DNA of 64,000 nucleotides, taken from contig JAIXMF010000012.1 in NCBI GenBank assembly GCA_025201365.1, positions 124,001 to 188,000 of the forward strand, read 5' to 3'. Every line of letters begins with the position of its first letter. Position 1 is the stretch's first letter. Shown here one piece after another: positions 22,516 to 34,128 of the stretch. Below the pieces are notes generated by a model. It did no database searches. It was not told the DNA's origin and saw nothing but the letters and a program-made list of their open reading frames with translations. The stretch is from Syncephalis plumigaleata. Lineage: Eukaryota > Zoopagomycota > Zoopagomycetes > Zoopagales > Piptocephalidaceae. A program made the position numbers and the translations under genes.

Positions 22516-23906
22516 GCTGAACAAGCAGTATAGTTGAGTAATTGAATGAATAAATGGAAATCAAGAAATAGAGGTGTGAGTGTGTGTAAGCGGACCTGCC
22601 GCAATAATTGGAGAGGTTATACCGTATTTTTTTTAAAAAAGAGTAAAGGCAAACGATAGGTCAACTACACGAAGGAAAGAAATAATGTTAGCTTAACTAG
22701 TGGCAAGTAAGAATGAAAAATGAGAGAGAGAGAGAATAACTAGTGAGGCCTGCTCGATATGCCAAAGTAATAAAGAATACTAGAATATTAGAATGGAAGA
22801 GAGAAAAGAGAAAGAGAGAAAAGGTAAATGCTAGAATAGGTAGTTTGCACGAATAGTAGATTAGTAGAAAGAGTCGGTTTACATGACTTTTTGCTAGCTT
22901 ACTTGCTACGCCTCGCCATACTCAATATGGTGAAGGGATGAAGAAAGTGAAACGCTACTTGTCGATTACAAGTCGGCGTTTATTGAAAGCCGGTGTACTT
23001 CCTCTATTACAAAAATAGTATTAACCCTTCCTGTTTCATCATCATCATCATTAGTGTCATCATCAAAAGTCCCCCCTCCCTCCACTTTCATTCATACAAC
23101 GGAGTTATTCTCAACTACTAGTTGAACATCCGCAAATAGTTGCATAAATCCGGTCGAGTCGCTATTATTATCCTCTTATCGCTTCTATATAGAAACACTA
23201 AAAAGTTCCATTCCATTAATAACCAATAAGGTATTAATTTGCTCACTAAAAAGGTTCATTGTATCGTGGCATGACATGGTGTGATGTGAGGTACAATGTC
23301 ATTTTGTCGTGTAACTCACCCATTCTTCACTAGTGATTACACCAACATGTGTTTATTGATCACAATAGCGGTGTCATTTACACGCGGGCCTATTTGATTG
23401 CGACGTACACGTCATGTACATTTAGGGAATACAGATGTATTGCTAGTAGGGAGAACGTTGCTTTGCATTATTACATTGTTATAGGAGAGTAACGGGCTTG
23501 ATAATATAGCTAATCACTGGCTTGCTCCTCTTCTATCCCAATTATATATCTTCTTATGAATAAAGTATTATATCATACTATGATCATAGAGAATAGGACT
23601 AGCAAGTATTTATTACTCGTTTACATGGAACTTTAGTATAGTGGAGACAAGAGCTTATCAATGGTAAACGGCGGAATGGCACAAGTGATGCATGTCAATC
23701 CATGAATGTTTATTTGCTGTAACACTGCGCCTATGAACCGTATCAACAACGTGACCGGCATAATTCGAAACGTAAAGTCTACGAGTGATGCCTTATTCGG
23801 AAAAATGCCTACCCATAAATTGCATCATGAAAAATACGATACCCATCAGTGCAACATTTACAGCCTAGTGGCCTATGTTCACATTGTAGAAGAGCGTTTT
23901 CTTATT
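22516..23906. other. Intergenic between receptors B and C
   Basis: About 1.4 kb. Purine-rich (AGAG) tracts at 22700-22860; the rest is AT-rich with no coding pattern. Includes the receptor B promoter. A 90-codon plus-strand frame at 23706 overlaps the 3' end of receptor C and is a shadow. Confidence 0.5.
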
Positions 23907-26016
23907 TTAGGCCAACGTGCTAACTCCTCGACTGAAGAGTTGGCCCCAACTTTTGTTAGGCCTTGTTATGCCGGGTAGCTCGAGGTCCTCCATTTTCTCC
24001 CCGGTCGAAGTCATCTCCGACGCAGTCTCGGTTAGCTTCGACATCATCGATTTACGCGACATCATGGATTGGCGCAATGGCACAGGATTGTTTAGGGAAA
24101 CAAGTGCTACTAGACCAATACCGCGTATAATGCCGAATACCGTCAATGTAACAAATACATCCATGTGCTTATGGGCATTCCAATTGTTACGCTGACTTAG
24201 AGACATGCTTGAATAGATGCCTTGAGCGATCATGTAAAGGAAACCGGGAAGGGCTAATCGTGCCATCTATCCTATGTGTTAGTCGTTTCGTAAATGTGGA
24301 TCGGTTCATTAGGATTCCGAATCAAAAGAAATACTTGCCAGATTGAATCGTTTAATTTGTGCTCGGGTAATGATGTCGATTGACTGTTGCATTTCCTTGT
24401 TCGCCACACCTAATGATTGGTTTAATATGAATAAATGAACGATAATTATGATTATCATTACCTATTCCAATGAGTAACAAGGCAATTAGTGCATAGATAC
24501 ACATTAATGCAACACGAGCACCGGCTGCTATGCGTAAGGCTTCATCGTGTCCGCTCATGGTGGATCTACCCATATTTACTGTATTTGCAATGAAGCAGAA
24601 CACTTCAACTAGGAGTGCGACATGACAGCTGTAGAATAGACTAGCGATAGCAATATTCATATTACTGATCATGTCCCTTATCGTACGATGCCTGCGTTTT
24701 ATTATCAAGCAGTTAAGATTAATCGAATTGTTATGATGTATCACTACTACTCACCATATAAGCAATTGAATGTAGAAGCATCCACCGTAAAATAGGGAAT
24801 CAAATGTCCTTAGCAAATAGGTCGAAGACGTGACAAGTCGTATTGGAAGTGTAATAGTGAAGCCTTGATAATAGTTGGTATTAATTGATTAGTTAGTTAG
24901 TTAGTTAGTCAGAATGAAGCAAACATGTATATACAAATGGGTCACTTACATATTCCGGCAATGATACCCAGAAGATGCGCTACTTGTACCGGACCAAACG
25001 AGTAATCATTCCTTGCTGCACGCTGTATGAAACGTGCTGCACTCACAAGTGTCACCACGGCACTCTGTATGATCGATCGGTGTTAGCGAATAGAATGTCG
25101 TTGATCCGAATGTGCATTATGCGAAACTTACAAAAGCACAGGCAACATATCTGAACGTAATAAAATCTCGATTGAGGAATATCTCATTCCAACGTCCCAG
25201 CTCTAATAGTTGAATCATTGTTAGTATAGTCTATGATATGGCAAGCAAGTAAAAACAGGAAAGTTACCTTTAGCAACATTGACCGTCATTGGATATTGCG
25301 CCTGTCGTAGTCGTGTGTACACGTTATCGGAAGCAATACTGGGCACGAGTGCAGTTGTTATTGCAGGACTGCCATCCAAATCAATCAGATGATAGGAAGA
25401 GTAGGGATCGCTGTAAGGTCCGCTGTAATCACCGGCTATGTCCTTATCGACAGTTGTAAATATGAGAAGCATATTGGCCACCGGATATCCGGATCTTTCT
25501 AGATTACTGGCATAGGTGGCGACCGCCTTTGTAAGCTAGATTACATTCCATTGTGTTAGTATTCACTAATCGATCATCGATGCTTGTCAGTGACACGCGA
25601 TTTACCTGGGCATACGTGTTACAATTGGCTGTCGCCGCGTCCTCCCAATTGATACCGATGACACTACCTTTGTAGTGGGTCAAATTAGTGTCGGCCAAAA
25701 TGATGCTGTCGCCGGTACGATTGAAAGCAAGTCCGCAGTTCTGCTGGTTGACAGTCGAACGGAATCGAGGAAGCAGCAATAATCCGGTGTAGTTGTAGTC
25801 TGGCGTCGTAGTCTCAAAGTAATCTTGCGTAGCGAGACTAGGGAAATCACGCAAGAGCGAATCGGTTGCAGTGTTGTTGTTTTGCACTAGGGTTAGCTTA
25901 GCAAAAGTGCCACTAGCACTAATGGCACCGATTATCAGTGAAATACGTGCAATAGCACCGCCAGCAGTGCCTAGAAGAAGGGAAGGTCTCATGGTTGTGT
26001 TTATTTGGTGTTGCAA
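23907..26016 (-). CDS. PA-like ectodomain / seven-TM receptor-like protein, paralogue C
   Basis: Third paralogue. About eight exons. N-terminus MQHQINTTMRPSLLLGTA with a hydrophobic signal (ATG at 25992 also possible). The ectodomain has TQDYFETTTPDYNYTGLLLL, Cys, ATANCNTYAQ, SGYPVANMLLIFTTV, GSPAITTALVPSI, then ELGRWNEIFLNRDF. Membrane helices follow (VAHLLGIIAGI, SLFYSCHVALLVEVFCFIA, VALMCIYALIALLLIGIG, LPGFLYMIAQGIYSS, VFVTLTVFGIIRGIGLVALV) and a short Ser/Met tail. The last intron appears to use a GC donor (gcaagt) in front of an exon starting MARLALPG. Most divergent member: the junction Pro is Arg. Function unknown. Confidence 0.73.
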
Positions 26017-26537
26017 ATGATGCTATCGCTATTATTGATTAGGATTGCTAACGAATAAAATGGCTTAATAAAGCAAAGTAGAATAATGATGATAATAATA
26101 ATAATGACGAATTCAATAGATATTAGTTTCGTGGCACAGCACGGTTATAATGACGATTTATCGGTTATCGCTTTGTTTGTTTGTTTAATCAGAAAAGCAA
26201 ATGATTAGTTAGGATGAAATGCAAGTTCTATAGACTGGCACTGGTTTGTTGACTAGTAGCGAGAGCGAGAGAGAGAGAGAGAGAGAGAAAATAAGAAAGA
26301 AGTTAGGATATTGATGTAAAGAAATGAGGAGCAGTCAAACTATACCACTACTAATAATGATTAGGATCATGGAGTACGTATGTATTTTTTCTCATGTAGT
26401 CAGAGGAATAGATTACGAGTATGGTAATGACATCACCATGAAAAGTAATTCTTCCTGAGCGGAATCTAAGCACCGCTAATTAGCAAGTAAACAAGGAAAT
26501 GACTTATTAGGAATGTGAGTAGCGATAACAAGCACGG
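26017..26537. other. Receptor C upstream region
   Basis: No gene. Contains AATAAT and AG-repeat tracts (AG run at about 26267-26288). Probably holds the promoter of receptor C. Confidence 0.5.
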
Positions 26538-26864
26538 TTAAGTTGTTTGTTGTTGTCCATCATTTCTTGAACATTTAGAAGTAATGGCACTTTGATGAAA
26601 TTGTGTTGGAACATCGTTTCCATTGCAAATACTGAGAATAATCTGAATAGAATTCAGACATGCTGCCATATCCCGATTCCATACATGATACTCGAATCCT
26701 TTACCATTCATGTCATCTTTACAATTCTGATGTGTGCATCTAATAGAATAATGAATTAGTATATTGTTATAGATTGTACTCATATTAAGAAGGCATGACA
26801 AGTGACAGTAGGATATCTCGTCAATTAGAAAGACTTGAACACCATGCTTCATTATTATCCACAC
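26538..26864 (-). pseudogene. Relic of Fanzor/TnpB-like (OMEGA) nuclease gene, copy 2, longer
   Basis: 108-codon open stretch on the minus strand. It reads VFLIDEISYCHLSCLL (family: V-x-x-I-D-E-x-x-T-S-x-x-C), then IHYSIRCTHQNCK, a likely half zinc finger, then HVWNRDMAACLNSIQII (RuvC-III with the catalytic Asp), then VPTQFHQS and a short tail to a stop. This order, IDE block, zinc ribbon, NRD block, is that of the C-terminal end of Fanzor/TnpB (family knowledge). The first Cys pair of the ribbon is not intact and no upstream two thirds of a nuclease is present, so it is a decayed fragment. DNA similarity to copy 1 (9.27-9.47 kb) extends past the stop codon, indicating one repeat family. Confidence 0.62.
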
Positions 26865-26951
26865 TTGTGTATGATTTATTTGTGTATTCTTGATTAAAAT
26901 AACGTCATCGTATTTCTCTACCCCATATCGCCTTTCTTATTCCATTCCACT

Positions 26952-28580
26952 ATGTCTACTACTACTACTGAAATATCGAGTAATTCCAACTCGTCTTGTA
27001 GATTACTAGTTTGTCTGAAGAGTCTTCCATTTCATGACCAGCGTGTCTTTCGTAGTCTACTTGGTCATATCGAATTAGTGCGTTTATCAGCATGTTGCCG
27101 CTCGTTAAGAAGCAGTATTCGACATGACCAAATATTATGGCAAGCACTATACCATAGGGATTTCCTATCGGGAGCGTATTATGCTAAAGAAATGGAATTC
27201 GTATTATGGTGTGTACGCACGGATGTCAACAATCCATGTACATCGGATAAACGAGCCGATCTACTAGAGAATGTAGACTGGTACAACACATATCGTCGAC
27301 GAGTGAGCACCGAGAATAATTGGCGATATGGACGATGCAACACCATGCATATCGATATGGAGCATGACAAGGATGGAATATCTTATTACAGATATAGTAG
27401 TAGTAGTCGTATATTTATTGCGCAGCAAGATCGTTCAAACGAAACATCACGTCATAGCTATGCTTTAGAATATCTACCACATTCGAATCTTAGATCAGGC
27501 AACAACATTGTATATAACAGTACAGTATCCACATCGCCAAACATTTTTTCGCTAGATATTGGTAATGAAGATGAGTATGATTATGTCTCGGGTGATCACT
27601 ATATAGCTGTATTCCCTAGTGATATCGAGAGCGACACCAACGATAATGTAAAAATACTTTCTCGTAAACATGGTGGTATTTTCACTACATTCGATGTTCC
27701 AGGTCGATATCGAGTGGATACAATCGAGGGCAAATGGGTATTGCTAGTGGACAAATTACAAGTACTAGTTAATGATTCGCTAAGTTGGAAAAGTAAGAGT
27801 GATAACTATACTATGATGCAATATAGCTAGTACTAATAACCAATACATTCAGCCGATATAATGGTATTCGATATAGATAATAGTATCATGTGTCCAGGAA
27901 ACATTGATGATACATGGGAGACGACATGTTTCTATCAAACAACCAATGATACAGCAATAGTATACACGGCAAGAATAATCAAAGATAATGATACAGATCG
28001 TATTGAATGGGCACTACATCAGTTCTCGAGCAACAATCCTGTTATACAATTGCGAAGTGGCTGGTTTCAACTACCTGAAATGATGCCGGATATGAGAATA
28101 TTTGCTCAAAATTCATATGATTCGTATATGATTCTTAGATTACGTGGTCATCCTAATTTTTATCCATATATAATGCATAGTGTAGCATCCAATGGTCAAA
28201 GCCATACTCCACGTAATAGTTATATTATGACAGACCAGCATATACTTGCTCCATTGTTAAGAGCTGGATGCAGATATTCGATGTTTGATTCCAGACTGAC
28301 AAAAGTATGGACAAACTTATCCTACAATGACGATCAAGTATTACGGATTCCAGGTACAAATTTCATCAGACATATTATTGGAGATCTTTATATTTTTACT
28401 GTAAAAGATCATAATGGTAGAGGAAATCGACTGTTTGTAGATATTAGTACAAAAGAAATAATACGTAAATTGGAAGCGCCATCCATGGGCTTTGAGTCGG
28501 ATAATCGTGCAACGGTTGGTACGATATATAGTCCATTTGGCAGCCATACACAAATAATACAAGAATATGGTGGACTATAA
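26952..28580 (+). CDS. F-box protein
   Basis: Likely substrate receptor of an SCF ubiquitin ligase. Two exons (26952-27792 and 27853-28580) join in frame to about 522 aa. An F-box lies at residues ~24-65: SLPFHDQRVFRSLLGHIEL, VRLSACCRSLRSSI, then DQILWQALYHRDF, the classic L-P ... L ... L-x-x-V-C-x-x-W pattern. The C-terminal ~430 residues contain aromatic/beta-rich stretches (YDYVSGDHYIAVFPSD, ILSRKHGGIFTTFDVPGRY, WALHQFSSNNPVIQLRSGW) that could be a beta-propeller, but no WD or Kelch signature is clear. The gene sits between receptor paralogues C and D, right after the Fanzor-like relic. Substrate unknown. Confidence 0.8.
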
Positions 28581-29631
28581 CAAACATCAATAAATCATAC
28601 TATATTAGTTAATAAGAGTAGTATTTATACATCATTGAACCATGGAACATGCTAATACTTTCTATGAACTGGATGATTAGTTAGAATAAACTCACCGTAT
28701 TTCTCTCTCCTCATTTGAGAATGTCAAATACAACAAATTACAAGAGTTATATATTTTCATGTAAGTTTCGCCATACTGTTCACTGGAATGGTCTCTTATG
28801 GAACGTTCATCCACATGAACAGTATGTGACGCCACATCGTATAAATTATGGAGAAGATCATTGTCTTATTTTGTTTATTCATTCATTTTGAGGCAACCGC
28901 ATGATTACACACATTCTCACATACACATTGCTAAATTAATGGTGGATGCCTTTTGTGCCAGTCAACGTTTGTCTACGTCCAATCATTATGACCAAATCCT
29001 GTTATGCGTTATAGTGAGTTGCCTTTGTTAGTACAAGTACTTGCAGGTTCTGCTTTTGCACCGCGTGTACGCATGCTGCCGATGCCAGGCTGCATAGAGT
29101 GAAATTTGGAACATTCGCAGACTGAACTGCATCCTTTTCCTTCATATTCCTACAACAACACACTATCGTTTACCAGCAACTATTTGTAACTAATATCGAG
29201 TTGCTGTTCCTTCTTCTTCTCCTTCTTTACCCTCTTCTTCGCTATCGTCGTCACTATCGTTGTCGTCTTTATTATCTCTCGCTTAGTTCGCTAATATTTA
29301 CGGTACCACTAATACGTACGGTAACTGCTAATGCTATTGCAACCACAGTTGTAGGAATATCCCCAATCGAATCCTTTCTCCTTCGACACCTTAGATTATT
29401 TCATCTATCAATTCATCTATTCCTCTGTTTATTTATTTATTTCGTCGAACAAAAAAGGCCGTATTTCCCTGCTGATAGTGTATTCACTCGTATCACGTAT
29501 TGTGTATTATCAAACGGTAACGATAGCGGTGTTACGTGTACTCAATCAATAATTTCTCCCTTGCTTGTTCGGTCGGTCTAGCAGTCCAACTTGGCAGATA
29601 TACTGTGGCATAGCACGCCACATTAATCCGA
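28581..29631. other. Intergenic F-box to receptor D
   Basis: About 1 kb. An inverted repeat lies at 28783-28838 (11-bp stem CATACTGTTCA / TGAACAGTATG). A weakly coding-like minus-strand stretch near 29000-29150 is not supported by splice sites. CT-rich tracts (29200-29280) precede receptor D. Confidence 0.45.
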
Positions 29632-31838
29632 ATGTTATCGTCACACTGGTCTTGCATAATAGCGTATTTCACGCAAACACGACCACCTATCCATTCCATC
29701 GTAATCGCATTCTTACTATCAACGTTATGGCTACCGAGACTTGTCCCGGCCTATGTGGTATTTGGCAATACACAGCGTAATGTTACGGCACCCACCGTGG
29801 ACTACTTCCAACAACGAGTCAAGCCGTATGATCGATACGGTCCCATGGTGTTGCCGGCATTTAGCGCAAACGAGCAATGTGTTTTCAAGTCACCATCGCC
29901 AAATCCACTGGTTGCCAATACATTGGCCAAATCAGGATTCAGTACGGTATTGGCAATCAATTGGACTAATGCCATGGATTTTGGCTGTCGTAATTACGCT
30001 CATGTAAGCTACTAGTTTGCCTATATGGTCTATTACACATATACCAAATGAATAAGCATTAATTTGTATTTGTGTTATTGATTAGGCGGTGCACGCGTTG
30101 GAAATGACTGAGGATGCATATCAGCAATCTGGATTCCCATCACCATTTACAATTCTACTAATGATACCTGTATTCCTTCCGGGTCCATTCGGTGGCCCGC
30201 TCACTGATCGCTACATAGCGCATGACCCACATGTTGGCAATGAGTTTCCAACGACGAACGTCGCCCTAATGAACATCAATGACTACGCGCAATTTCTACG
30301 AAACAAAACTGACACAACATCCACGCAGTATGTGCGCATCGTCCATGGTATGCGATCGAACAACGATTGACACATGTGCCCGCTTACTAACTAGTTGCTG
30401 ACTTCTATAGAGCAAGGATCATGGAATTCCGTATTTCTCTCGAACGAATACGTTGGCTTCAACTGGGCTTTATTCTCCATCGTATGTATTGATAAGAAGA
30501 AGAAGAGGAGGAGGAGGAGACATTTGATTGACTACACGAATACATATACTTACATTCCTGTCTCTAGAATGCAATTGTCAGCGTTTATGGCCTGTTCATC
30601 TTTGCTACCACGCTATTTCTACGGAAGTTTGCCGCAGATATTCGGAATGTCGTGTTTATCCTTGGTTTTCTCGCAGTTATCGGTAAGTCGACGTAATATC
30701 GAATGGTAGTAATGAGTATTTGGCTAAAACGATCCATGTCACCAGCGAATACGGTAGCAATGGCGCATCGATACGCTAATTACACGAGAATGACATTGGA
30801 GCAAGTATCCAGCTGTCTCTCCTGCATCGCTTTCTACATGTTGTTATATTTATGGTAAGATGGACCATTTCATTTACTAGTAATCTCTTATTAAATTTAT
30901 CATAATGCAGGAGTTCATTATTATCGCAGATTAAACGTGATCGTAGCATGTATCCACTACGCTGTTTCCTCATATTCGGCGCATTGGTGGCTCTATGGAC
31001 GGCGGTCAACACGCTTATCTGGCTAAACTACTGGGACACGAGCAACATCGAGTCGATCATTAGGGTCAATCGTTACCTTACACCGATCACGCAACTCTTG
31101 GTGGCACTACTATTCTGCCTGGTTGGTAAGTTGTATCGTGGAGGACTATCAAGCATCTAGTAATAGTAATTGAATGTTAGGTTATCGTTTTCGTACTCGT
31201 AGAAATCAATGTCGAATGTCCCAAGAGACGCAACAAGCTCTTACCAAGGTAAGCGAAATTGCACAACTAGATGATGATGATGATGATAGTCATACAACTA
31301 ATGATGCTTGTAACCTTCCTACCAGCTGGCATGGTTAAGCGTGATGGGATTCATCACCTTTTTATTACAGGCAATCGCCAACTTCATCAGTGGACCAATC
31401 GACAATCTGACGAGTGTATCGGTGGCCGTTATCAATTACACTTTCCTCACGATGGCATTCACCATACGAAGCGTGGCAATTATCATGATTCTAGGTGTAC
31501 GTGTGCCTAAACACTTACGTGAAGCAGGTGGCACCTCGGGAATTGTCAGCTCCACCGGTGAACCTGCCAACAATCATAGTTTTGCAGACACCGAAGGCAA
31601 ACGGTATGGCGCGGAAACCCTACAAGCTAAAATGTTTTTCATTCAAACTTACTCGCCTACCTATTCACCCGCCTATTATCATCATAATGAGGTGAGTCTA
31701 GTCATTATTATTATTACTATTATTACTAATAATACGGGCATTAATGATGATCACTCTGTTATGTTTTTAATGTAGGCTCAACGCTTCTCTGTCAATCTAG
31801 CTCCTGATCCACTTGATAATCAATACCAACATCACTAA
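29632..31838 (+). CDS. PA-like ectodomain / seven-TM receptor-like protein, paralogue D
   Basis: Fourth paralogue, on the plus strand, so the array includes one inversion. About eight exons. The signal segment is IHSIVIAFLLSTLWLPRL. The ectodomain has APTVDYFQQRVKPYDRYG, MVLPAF, Cys, MDFGCRNYAH, SGFPSPFTILLMIPVFLPG, FPTTNVALMNINDYAQF, then the junction EQGSWNSVFLSNEYVGFN. Helices follow (ALFSIV, VYGLFIFATTLFL, NVVFILGFLAVI, CIAFYMLLYLW, RCFLIFGALVALWTAVNTLIW, PITQLLVALLFCLVG, LSVMGFITFLLQAIANFISG, FTIRSVAIIMILGV). The tail has a Tyr/Pro-rich element (YSPTYSPAYYHH). Intron positions agree with A-C. The start is the ATG that gives a signal peptide; its N-terminal part is longer than usual. Confidence 0.75.
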
Positions 31839-32009
31839 TAGTAATAATAGTAGTAATAATAATAAAAGTATGCATTTCTACTAGTGCTGTTTATTTTAAT
31901 GAGAATAGAAAGGTTCATCTTCATATACTTGCTAATCACTAGGGAGATTATAGCGACATGGGAGGTATACCGCTGAATTATTCGCTATCCATGATCCACT
32001 TTATCTATC

Positions 32010-33797
32010 TTAGATACCACGCTGAACACGTCGTTTATAAATGACTAAACTTAGAACAAGTCCAAACATACATCCAGCGGTTGCAGCGAAGAATCCATCG
32101 CGATAGCACATTCTACCACTACAGCCACGCGGTTGATCTTGTCGCGCGTCAAATATAGCGCCAAACATAGCGCTAAATAGCTGGCTACCCAGTGCAATCG
32201 CCCAACCTAACAAGCCACTAGTAATGAAATGGCAAATAGTAATGTTATTAATCATTATCGCAGCTCGTTTACATCACGTTACAAGATCGCTCGTACTACT
32301 TACACATTACGACCACAATGCTCAGTGCCCCAGTAATCGCTAACGATAACGGTAACAATCGTGAATATAGCTCCAGATGCTACACCTGAAAAAGCGGTTA
32401 TTACGTAGAACCACAAAACTGAATTAACCTGAGATGCGGAAAATAAAGCACACGTCTGGATTAGAGCTGCCAGCGTAAAGAAAACATTCGATTCGTGTTG
32501 AATCGTCGTTTACACCAATCCGAAACGTAGCCTGTCATTAGACCGGCTATACATCCGGCAACACTACTGATCATGATCGACTTGTTCAGTGTAAGCTGTG
32601 CTTGATTACTTTCATCAATGTCGTAGAGTTTCATCGAATACTGCGTCGACTCTTGCCATAACTCCTCCACTACATGTCCCACATTGTTAATATACATGAG
32701 ATCCACACCGACAACCATGCATGTGGCCACCCAGAAAAGCCAGAAATCAACGTCATGCAGTATTTCCTTTAGTGAAGAAGCAGACGTATGACTAGAATAT
32801 GATGATAGACTGATCTTTCCCGAGATAAAGTCGTCGTTGTTGCCATCATCATCATCAGCATCATCGTTCTCATACGCCGTTATTAATAATGGTGAATTTT
32901 CCGATGAGTTTTCCGCATAATTTGGCTTATAGTCTACTCTCAAGTCTGCTCGTTCATTCGTTTGTGCTAATAGTTTGCTATTAGTATTGTCTGCTTGTTG
33001 TTTCGTTAATCTCTCGTTATTCCCTATTGTACCTGAGCTCTCTTGCGAATGACTCGTGGTTAGTTCTGCTTCCAGAATGGCATCTGCCCCCGGTAACCAT
33101 CGCAACCCAGGAAGCAGAACCAACGGGGTAAGTGTGGTGATCAACAGGACCGTAATCAGGAAGCGATACGTGCCACTCTGGTCGCTATCGGTGTTAACGA
33201 ACCATTTCGTGCTCATCCACGAGTAGAACATGCCGGATAAACAGAAGAACATGTAGAGAAGACCGAGCATGGTGCCACGCACTTGCGAAGGAAAATTACG
33301 AGCGATAGTGGAGAATGCCGCTTCTTCAACGGCTGCCGCACCTGCTCCCATAAGAAATAGGAATATAATTGTCAACATATAGGTGTGGCTAACAAAGTAG
33401 TCGCTGTACAATGCGGTCAATCCACTAAAACTTGCAGCAAACAAACCGGCTCCCAATAAGCATATGCTGTAGGATATGAAATAATAACATCCATAGTTTA
33501 TTAGTAAAGAAGGGTCGCTACAACCTATGTATATACATATATATACTTGTCAATGTACACTACCCTTGTGGTCCATTCTTATCTATAATATCGCCCATAA
33601 TAGGCTCTATTAGGAAGAGACCGACATTACCTGTAGCTGCTGCAATATTTGCTTGTAACTTTGTATGGCCAAGTTACCCTTAAAGGCGGTCCGAATATTG
33701 GATACATATATACTACATCAGATATAAGAGCGCACAATACAGCGCACAGCACCGAGTAAAGCAGTGCTGGCTTTTCAATAAACATACGTATAAGCAT
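32010..33797 (-). CDS. MFS transporter, nodulin-like/MCH1-like, with two apparent frame shifts
   Basis: Twelve-helix transporter of the major facilitator superfamily, closest in pattern to fungal MCH1 and plant nodulin-like proteins (substrate uncertain). Exons on the minus strand: SVLCAVLCALISD with YMYPIFGPPL (helix 1), GNVGLFLIEPIMGDIIDKNG (helix 2/3 with the MFS acidic loop), GLFAASFSGLTALYS, then a long Ser/Asp-rich central loop, FWLFWVATCMVVGVDLMYIN, SVAGCIAGLMTGYVSDW, ASGAIFTIVTVIVSDYWG and the end MFGAIFDARQDQ with CMFGLVLSLVIYKRR. Homology continues across two places where the frame changes: near 33668-33684, and at a run of four T (minus strand) at 32481-32484 where a fifth T would restore MFFTLAAL. 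Either a recent pseudogene or base-call errors in the assembly. Confidence 0.78.
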
Positions 33798-34128
33798 AGT
33801 GACTGATGAATTAACAGAAATAAAGGCAAGTAAGGAAAAGTTTCATTTTTTTTATTAATGAGAAATAAATGACGCAAGGAATACGCAATCCATCAATCAA
33901 TACATCGTTTTTCAGTTTTATATCCGAATTGATTCATTACCCGTTTCTTCTCCTCACATGCACGTGCATGGATGTGCGTACGCTTCATTGCTTAGTCTGT
34001 GTTGTTATCGCGCTTATTCGCTTGGTTATTGCCCTTTCGTCCTTTCGTTTCTACCAGTGTCAACTGTATAATCTCGACTGTGTTTCTATTTCCTTAATAT
34101 ATTATAATAAGTGAACACTAGCTATATA
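33798..34128. other. Divergent promoter region MFS / ALG12
   Basis: 331 bp between the divergent MFS transporter and ALG12 starts. No gene. Contains T and CT tracts near the ALG12 start. Confidence 0.5.

Noticed and set aside
23706-23978. Plus-strand 90-codon frame
   Set aside because: Overlaps the better-supported last exon of receptor C on the minus strand; no homology.
29000-29150. Minus-strand segment with MQPGIGSMRTRGAKAEPAST
   Set aside because: Short, only one frame, no start or splice pattern, no homologue I can name.
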